From assembly GCF_001436225.1 (NCBI RefSeq), contig NZ_AYYO01000044.1, positions 1 to 37,002 on the forward strand: DNA of 37,002 nt, written 5' to 3'. A program made the position numbers and the translations under genes. The stretch comes from Lacticaseibacillus sharpeae JCM 1186 = DSM 20505. GTDB lineage: Bacteria > Bacillota > Bacilli > Lactobacillales > Lactobacillaceae. Below, piece by piece: positions 32,974-37,002 of the stretch; within the stretch, counting starts at the first letter, position 1; each line of letters begins with the position of its first letter. The notes below the pieces were generated by a model. It was not told the origin of the DNA. It made no database searches and worked only from the letters and a program-made list of their open reading frames with translations.

Positions 32974-33721
32974 AGTGTAGCAACCGGTTCTTCTGCGTCA
33001 TCAGCTCTTTCTTGGAAATGACGCCGTCTTGCTGGAGCTTTTGGTACTTCAGCAGTTCGTCGGCCGGGGTCGAGATTGTCGTTGGCGCCGCGGTGAAGTA
33101 GGCGGTAATCGAACTGGTCAGGGTACCGATTAACCCAATCCCGGTGAACATCAGGATGATGGCGACCAGCCGGCCAAGCAGGGTGTGCGGGGTGACGTCC
33201 CCGTACCCAACCGTGGTGGCGGTGACGATGGCCCACCACAGGCCATTCCAGAAGTTTGTGTGTTCGGCGTACGCGTAAATGACTGACGCCACGAGGATGA
33301 GTCCCGCGGACAAGCCGAGGTAGTAAATCAGCCCACCGCCACGCAAGAAGCGCATCAGGCGGGAGCGGAAGTGGTGGGTCAAATGGTGCCAGTGCGCCGC
33401 GAAAATGTTGCGGGCGGTACGGATGCTGTGCGCCATTTTTTTCAGGTGCTCCTCCGACACCACGCCGTCAGTCGGGACGAGCGCGGACAGGCGGAAGGTG
33501 TTGCTCGCGAGCATCTTGGCCTTGCCCCGCGCCATGAACAGGCGAATCAGGTAGTCGCTGGCGAAGATGAGTAGCAATAGCGAAATGGTGACTTGGCCAA
33601 AAAGGTGGTTCAACTTGATTAAGTGGCACCAGTCCAGGATGACCACGATTAACGCGATGACGGAAACCACCGTCAACGTGGCGTTGTAGATGCGAAAGAA
33701 CCGCTCTAGTTTGGCGTTCAT
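32972..33721 (-). CDS. Potassium channel (two-pore-loop family type) with C-terminal SHOCT-like segment
   Basis: 249 aa on the minus strand from ATG 33721-33719, with GAGGTG upstream; an ATG six codons earlier overlaps that site. Four membrane segments: ATLTVVSVIALIVVIL, TISLLLLIFASDYLIRLFMA, YYLGLSAGLILVASVIYAYA and LVAIILMFTGIGLIGTLTSS, with the K+ selectivity filter TATTVGYGDVTP in the loop before the last. The first two segments form a reduced voltage-sensor-like part. The final 30 residues (DELLKYQKLQQDGVISKKELMTQKNRLL) match the SHOCT pattern. It conducts potassium across the cell membrane. Gating is unknown. Confidence 0.9.
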   Translation of the reverse strand: MNAKLERFFRIYNATLTVVSVIALIVVILDWCHLIKLNHLFGQVTISLLLLIFASDYLIRLFMARGKAKMLASNTFRLSALVPTDGVVSEEHLKKMAHSIRTARNIFAAHWHHLTHHFRSRLMRFLRGGGLIYYLGLSAGLILVASVIYAYAEHTNFWNGLWWAIVTATTVGYGDVTPHTLLGRLVAIILMFTGIGLIGTLTSSITAYFTAAPTTISTPADELLKYQKLQQDGVISKKELMTQKNRLLH

Positions 33722-33819
33722 GACGCTCACCTCGTGCATTATTTTTCACGTTAAGCATACAGCGCAATGACTAGAAAAACATCTGCGGCGGCGGCTATTT
33801 TACCAAAGATTAGAAGATT

Positions 33820-33860
33820 GGTCGCGACGGATTGTCGCGACCAGGCCTATCGCATATACT
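33820..33860 (+). promoter_or_regulatory. Lipoprotein promoter with a palindrome over the -35
   Basis: TTGTCG (33832-33837) and TATACT (33855-33860) are 17 nt apart. GGTCGCGAC (33820-33828) and GTCGCGACC (33834-33842) form a perfect 9 bp inverted repeat whose right arm overlaps the -35, so it is a candidate operator. No T run follows, so it is not a terminator. Confidence 0.5.
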
Positions 33861-33889
33861 TGGTGTAAGCGTCATCAGGAGGAACGGAT

Positions 33890-34477
33890 ATGAAATATGG
33901 AAAACTGGGTAATACACTCGCAGTTGTTGGTTTGGTGCTGCTCCTTGCCGGGTGCAGTAGCGCGGCCCAAAACGACAACCCCAGTGCGTCGGCCACCGCG
34001 GCTAAGCAGGCGAACAGCAAAAAGGACAATGGCCTCATGGGTTGGTCGGCCAAAAATCAGCGGCAGTTAACCGAGTACCTCAGTAGTTATGCCCAAGTGA
34101 ACGGCGTGGACTTGCTGACGGCCACAACGAAGCACCCGGCAACCTTTGCTAACCAAGAGTGGCCGGCGGTGTACGCTAAATATGAAGCCAAGCTCGGTGG
34201 GAAAATGGTGTATCTGCGCAGCGGCAAGGCAGACGTGAATAGTGATATCTACGTCGTCCAGGCCACGTACGCACTGCAGGCACAAGGCCAGGAAATGCCC
34301 GCTGCAATCTACATCTCGGCGCTGCACCGCGGGGCTCCGGTGCTGTTTACTGTCACTGTGAACACGGAGCACAATGCGCCGTTTTTACAGCTCACTTCTG
34401 GCAGCACCACGCAAATCATGAAGGCGTTCAGCACGATTGGCTATGGCGGCAAGCCGGAGCGGCCGACCAGGGAATAG
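33890..34477 (+). CDS. Lipoprotein of unknown function
   Basis: 195 aa. AGGAGGA precedes ATG 33890. Residues 1-22 are a lipoprotein signal (LAVVGLVLLLAGC, lipobox LAGC with the modified Cys at 22). A Ser/Ala/Asn-rich linker of about 25 residues follows, then a domain starting WSAKNQRQLTEYLSSYAQV that resembles the start of DUF4767-type domains common in lactobacillus lipoproteins; this match is by eye only. The rest is strand-rich (DIYVVQATYAL, AAIYISALHRGAPVLFTVTV). It is anchored to the outer face of the membrane. It has its own promoter with a palindrome and no partner gene. Confidence 0.8.
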   Translation: MKYGKLGNTLAVVGLVLLLAGCSSAAQNDNPSASATAAKQANSKKDNGLMGWSAKNQRQLTEYLSSYAQVNGVDLLTATTKHPATFANQEWPAVYAKYEAKLGGKMVYLRSGKADVNSDIYVVQATYALQAQGQEMPAAIYISALHRGAPVLFTVTVNTEHNAPFLQLTSGSTTQIMKAFSTIGYGGKPERPTRE

Positions 34478-34548
34478 TGATTCCTTTTGCTTTGCGGCGC
34501 CGGGATCCGGCGGTGTAAAACCCGCGTGCAAAATCCGGCGCTTCATTG

Positions 34549-34554
34549 TATAAT
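34549..34554 (+). promoter_or_regulatory. Probable -10 of alaS
   Basis: Perfect TATAAT; GTGCAA 17 nt upstream (34526-34531) is a weak -35. It gives a leader of about 275 nt containing the T-box. Confidence 0.5.
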
Positions 34555-34555
34555 A

Positions 34556-34752
34556 TCAAAGTTAGGATATACCCCGTGTGTGGCTGACCATACAGAAACG
34601 GCGCGTTAATGAGAGCGTCGGGACCAAACACGGGCGTGCTCCCTGATATTACTCAACGAATTAAACATCTAATAAGTGGTAAACGATAAACATCGTTGCA
34701 ATCAAGGTGGTACCGCGCATGAGCGCCCTTGAAATGCAGGGATGTTTTTATT
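34556..34752 (+). promoter_or_regulatory. T-box riboswitch of alaS
   Basis: The T-box core AAGGTGGTACCGCGC is at 34704-34718, just before the terminator. Upstream, CCCGTGT (34573-34579) pairs with ACACGGG (34628-34634), part of stem I, around an apical hairpin CGGCGC/GCGTCG. GCT at 34638-34640 is a possible alanine specifier, not proven. The terminator is formed by CATCGTTGCAATCAAGG pairing with CCTTGAAATGCAGGGATG (about 34691-34744), then a TTTTTATTTT tail. Uncharged tRNA-Ala would stabilise the antiterminator and allow alaS transcription. Confidence 0.85.
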
Positions 34753-34834
34753 TTCACCAATCCATGTTTATTCGCGGGAGCACAGCGCCGTGCTCGCAGC
34801 GGTTATTTACGATTATCAATAGGAGGAATTTTTC

Positions 34835-37002
34835 ATGAAGCAATTGACTAGTGCCCAAGTGCGCCAGATGTTCCTTGACTTCTTCAAGAGCAAGGGCCAC
34901 CAGGTTGAACCAAGTGCAAGTCTGGTACCAAAGGATGACCCAACCCTGCTGTGGATTAACTCAGGGGTGGCGACCATCAAGAAGTACTTCGACGGGACCG
35001 TGGTACCAGAAAACCCGCGGATTACCAACGCGCAGAAGTCAATCCGGACCAACGACATCGAGAACGTGGGGAAGACCGCGCGGCACCACACCTTCTTCGA
35101 AATGCTCGGGAACTTCTCCGTTGGGGACTACTTCAAGAAGGAAGTTATCCCGTGGGCGTGGGAATTTCTGACCAGCGACCAGTGGTTGGCCCTCGACAAG
35201 GATAAGCTGTACATCACCGTTTACCCTAAGGACCAGGACGCCAAGAAGCTGTGGGAGCAGACTGGTGTGCCCGCAAGTCACATCTATGAAGTTGAAGATA
35301 ACTTCTGGGATATCGGTGGCGGTCCTTGTGGTCCCGACTCCGAAGTCTTCTACGACCGCGGCCAGAGCTTCAACAACGTGGCGGAAGACGACCCCGAGAA
35401 CTACCCTGGTGGCGAGAACGAACGCTACCTGGAAATCTGGAACATCGTGTTCAGTCAGTTCAACCACCTGCCAGACGGCCAGATTGTTGACCAGCCCCAC
35501 AAGAACATTGATACCGGGATGGGCCTCGAACGTGTCGTTTCCGTTGTCCAGAACACGCCAACGAACTTCGAAACTGACCTGTTCCTGCCCATCATCCAGG
35601 CAACCGAAAAGCTGTCTGCCGGCAAGAAGTACGGTGAAAGCAAGGCCGACGATGTCTCCTTCAAGATCATCGCGGACCACGCCCGGACGGTCACCTTCGC
35701 CATTGGTGACGGGGCATTGCCAAGTAACGAAGGCCGGGGCTACGTGCTGCGGCGTCTCATTCGCCGGGCGATTGTGAACGGCAAGAAGCTTGGTATTAAC
35801 GAAGACTTCCTGTACAAGCTCGTGCCCGTGGTTGGTAAGATCATGGAATCCTACTACCCAGAAGTGCTGAAGAGCCAAGAATTCATCCAGAAGGTTATCG
35901 AATCTGAAGAAGCACGTTTCCGTTCCAGTCTCGATGCCGGGATGAGCAAGCTCGATGCCATCATGGACCAGCTGAAGGCCGATGGCGACAAGCAGATCAA
36001 CGGGGATGACGCTTTCCTGCTGTTTGACACGTTCGGTTTCCCCGTTGAAATGACCAACGAAATTGCCGAAGATAACGGCTTGTCCGTGGACATGGATGGC
36101 TTCAAGACCAACATGGAAGCACAGCGCCAGCGCGCCCGTGCTGCCCGCGGGAACGCTCAGTCCATGGGTAACCAGGACACGACCTTGATGGACATCAAGA
36201 CCGACTCCAAGTTCACCGGCTGGACCAGCGTGGCTGAAGCCGGCGCCGTTTTGACCGACATCGTGGCCGACGACCAGGCAGTTGATTCTGTCAGTGCCGG
36301 CACCGCCCGGCTCGTGTTCGACAAGACGCCGTTCTACGCCGAAATGGGGGGCCAAGTGGCTGACCACGGGACGATTACGGACGCTGACGGCAACGCGGTG
36401 GCGGTCGTGACCGACGTGCAGCACGCACCTAATGGCCAGAACCTGCACACCGTCACGGTGAACGGCGAGCTGACCAAGGGTGCTAAGTACAACCTGGCCG
36501 TTGACACCAAGCGCCGCCACAAGGTTTCCCTGAACCACACGGCGACCCACTTGCTCGACCAGTCCTTGCGCAACGTGCTTGGCGAACACACGCACCAGGC
36601 CGGCTCCCTCGTTGAACCCGACTACCTGCGTTTTGACTTCACCAACTTCGGTCAGGTGACCGACGACCAGTTGCGGGCCGTTGAACAAATGGTCAACGAG
36701 CAGATCTGGCGGGCACTACCAGTAACCGCCGTTGAAACCGACATCGAAAGCGCCAAGAAGCTTGGTGCCATCGCGGTGTTCGGCGACAAGTACGGGGACG
36801 TGGTCCGCGTTGTGTCCATCGGTGACTTCAACAAGGAATTCGATGGCGGGACGCACCCAGCCAACACCTCCGAGCTGGGACTGTTCAAGATTACCAGTGA
36901 AAGCGGGATTGGGGCCGGCACGCGCCGGATTGAAGCGGTGACCTCTAAGGAAGCCTTCGAATACCTGAGCCAGCAAGCCGACGCGCTCGCCGCAACGGCG
37001 GG
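34835..37002 (+). CDS. alaS: Alanine-tRNA ligase (3' end outside the window)
   Basis: First 722 codons. AGGAGG at 34821-34826 precedes ATG 34835. Class II aminoacylation core: [25 protein letters not shown], the motif-2 region [39 protein letters not shown] split over residues 69-107, [10 protein letters not shown] and DTGMGLERV. The editing domain has HTATH (His568 and His572), but the second zinc motif reads EFDGGTH: Asp670 stands where most enzymes have Cys (CGGTH), with His674 kept. It charges tRNA-Ala and hydrolyses mischarged Ser/Gly-tRNA. Expression is governed by the upstream T-box. The C-terminal domain is cut off. Confidence 0.95.
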   Translation, partial: MKQLTSAQVRQMFLDFFKSKGHQVEPSASLVPKDDPTLLWINSGVATIKKYFDGTVVPENPRITNAQKSIRTNDIENVGKTARHHTFFEMLGNFSVGDYFKKEVIPWAWEFLTSDQWLALDKDKLYITVYPKDQDAKKLWEQTGVPASHIYEVEDNFWDIGGGPCGPDSEVFYDRGQSFNNVAEDDPENYPGGENERYLEIWNIVFSQFNHLPDGQIVDQPHKNIDTGMGLERVVSVVQNTPTNFETDLFLPIIQATEKLSAGKKYGESKADDVSFKIIADHARTVTFAIGDGALPSNEGRGYVLRRLIRRAIVNGKKLGINEDFLYKLVPVVGKIMESYYPEVLKSQEFIQKVIESEEARFRSSLDAGMSKLDAIMDQLKADGDKQINGDDAFLLFDTFGFPVEMTNEIAEDNGLSVDMDGFKTNMEAQRQRARAARGNAQSMGNQDTTLMDIKTDSKFTGWTSVAEAGAVLTDIVADDQAVDSVSAGTARLVFDKTPFYAEMGGQVADHGTITDADGNAVAVVTDVQHAPNGQNLHTVTVNGELTKGAKYNLAVDTKRRHKVSLNHTATHLLDQSLRNVLGEHTHQAGSLVEPDYLRFDFTNFGQVTDDQLRAVEQMVNEQIWRALPVTAVETDIESAKKLGAIAVFGDKYGDVVRVVSIGDFNKEFDGGTHPANTSELGLFKITSESGIGAGTRRIEAVTSKEAFEYLSQQADALAATA

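Noticed and set aside
35039-36688. Open frame of 549 codons on the minus strand across alaS
   Set aside because: Antisense to alaS, whose conserved motifs fix the coding strand.

Overview
The window reads as chromosomal DNA of a relatively GC-rich member of the Lactobacillaceae. The gene orders secG - carboxylesterase - rnr - smpB, ung - pta - tsaE and ytoI-like - nrnA - cshB-like, the T-box in front of alaS, AGGAGG ribosome binding sites and frequent GTG/TTG starts all fit Firmicutes. No rRNA, tRNA, CRISPR array, transposase or integrase was seen. The genus is inferred from gene order and style, not from a search.

Region 1 (1-6900) is an accessory block of seven same-strand genes that I mostly do not recognise. 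Three of them (81-1751, 1757-2776, 6236-6856) share one core pattern: a hydrophobic strand ending in NPG or NPS, then a second and a third hydrophobic strand. This is the pattern of DUF1643-like and MUG/TDG-type uracil-DNA-glycosylase-like folds. Between them lie two membrane proteins and two small soluble unknowns. The 1757-3661 part is visibly AT-rich. This is the best candidate for an undescribed system.

Region 2 (6900-11900) holds an orphan priming sugar-phosphate transferase, a candidate small structured RNA, an antibiotic-resistance-type ABC-F gene behind an attenuator leader with a predicted three-codon upstream ORF, and a ClC chloride transporter.

Region 3 (11900-22600) is housekeeping: protein export (secG), RNA decay and trans-translation (rnr, smpB), two acetyltransferases, an ACT-domain regulator, a LURP-one-like protein, a HAD phosphatase, a DUF2975/XRE pair, ung, pta and tsaE.

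Region 4 (22600-28100) has a secreted DNA-entry-type nuclease with a lysine-rich linker, two DUF805 membrane proteins (the second broken by an in-frame TGA), a decayed type I toxin-antitoxin cassette, and a DNA-repair group: an epsilon-like exonuclease and exoA on the minus strand, and dinB on the plus strand behind a LexA-type box.

Region 5 (28100-37002) carries a CBS/DRTGG regulator, nrnA and a DEAD-box helicase. A Fic-family gene with an altered active-site motif, a potassium channel and a lipoprotein follow. The window ends inside alaS, which is preceded by a T-box riboswitch and has a substitution at a zinc-ligand position.
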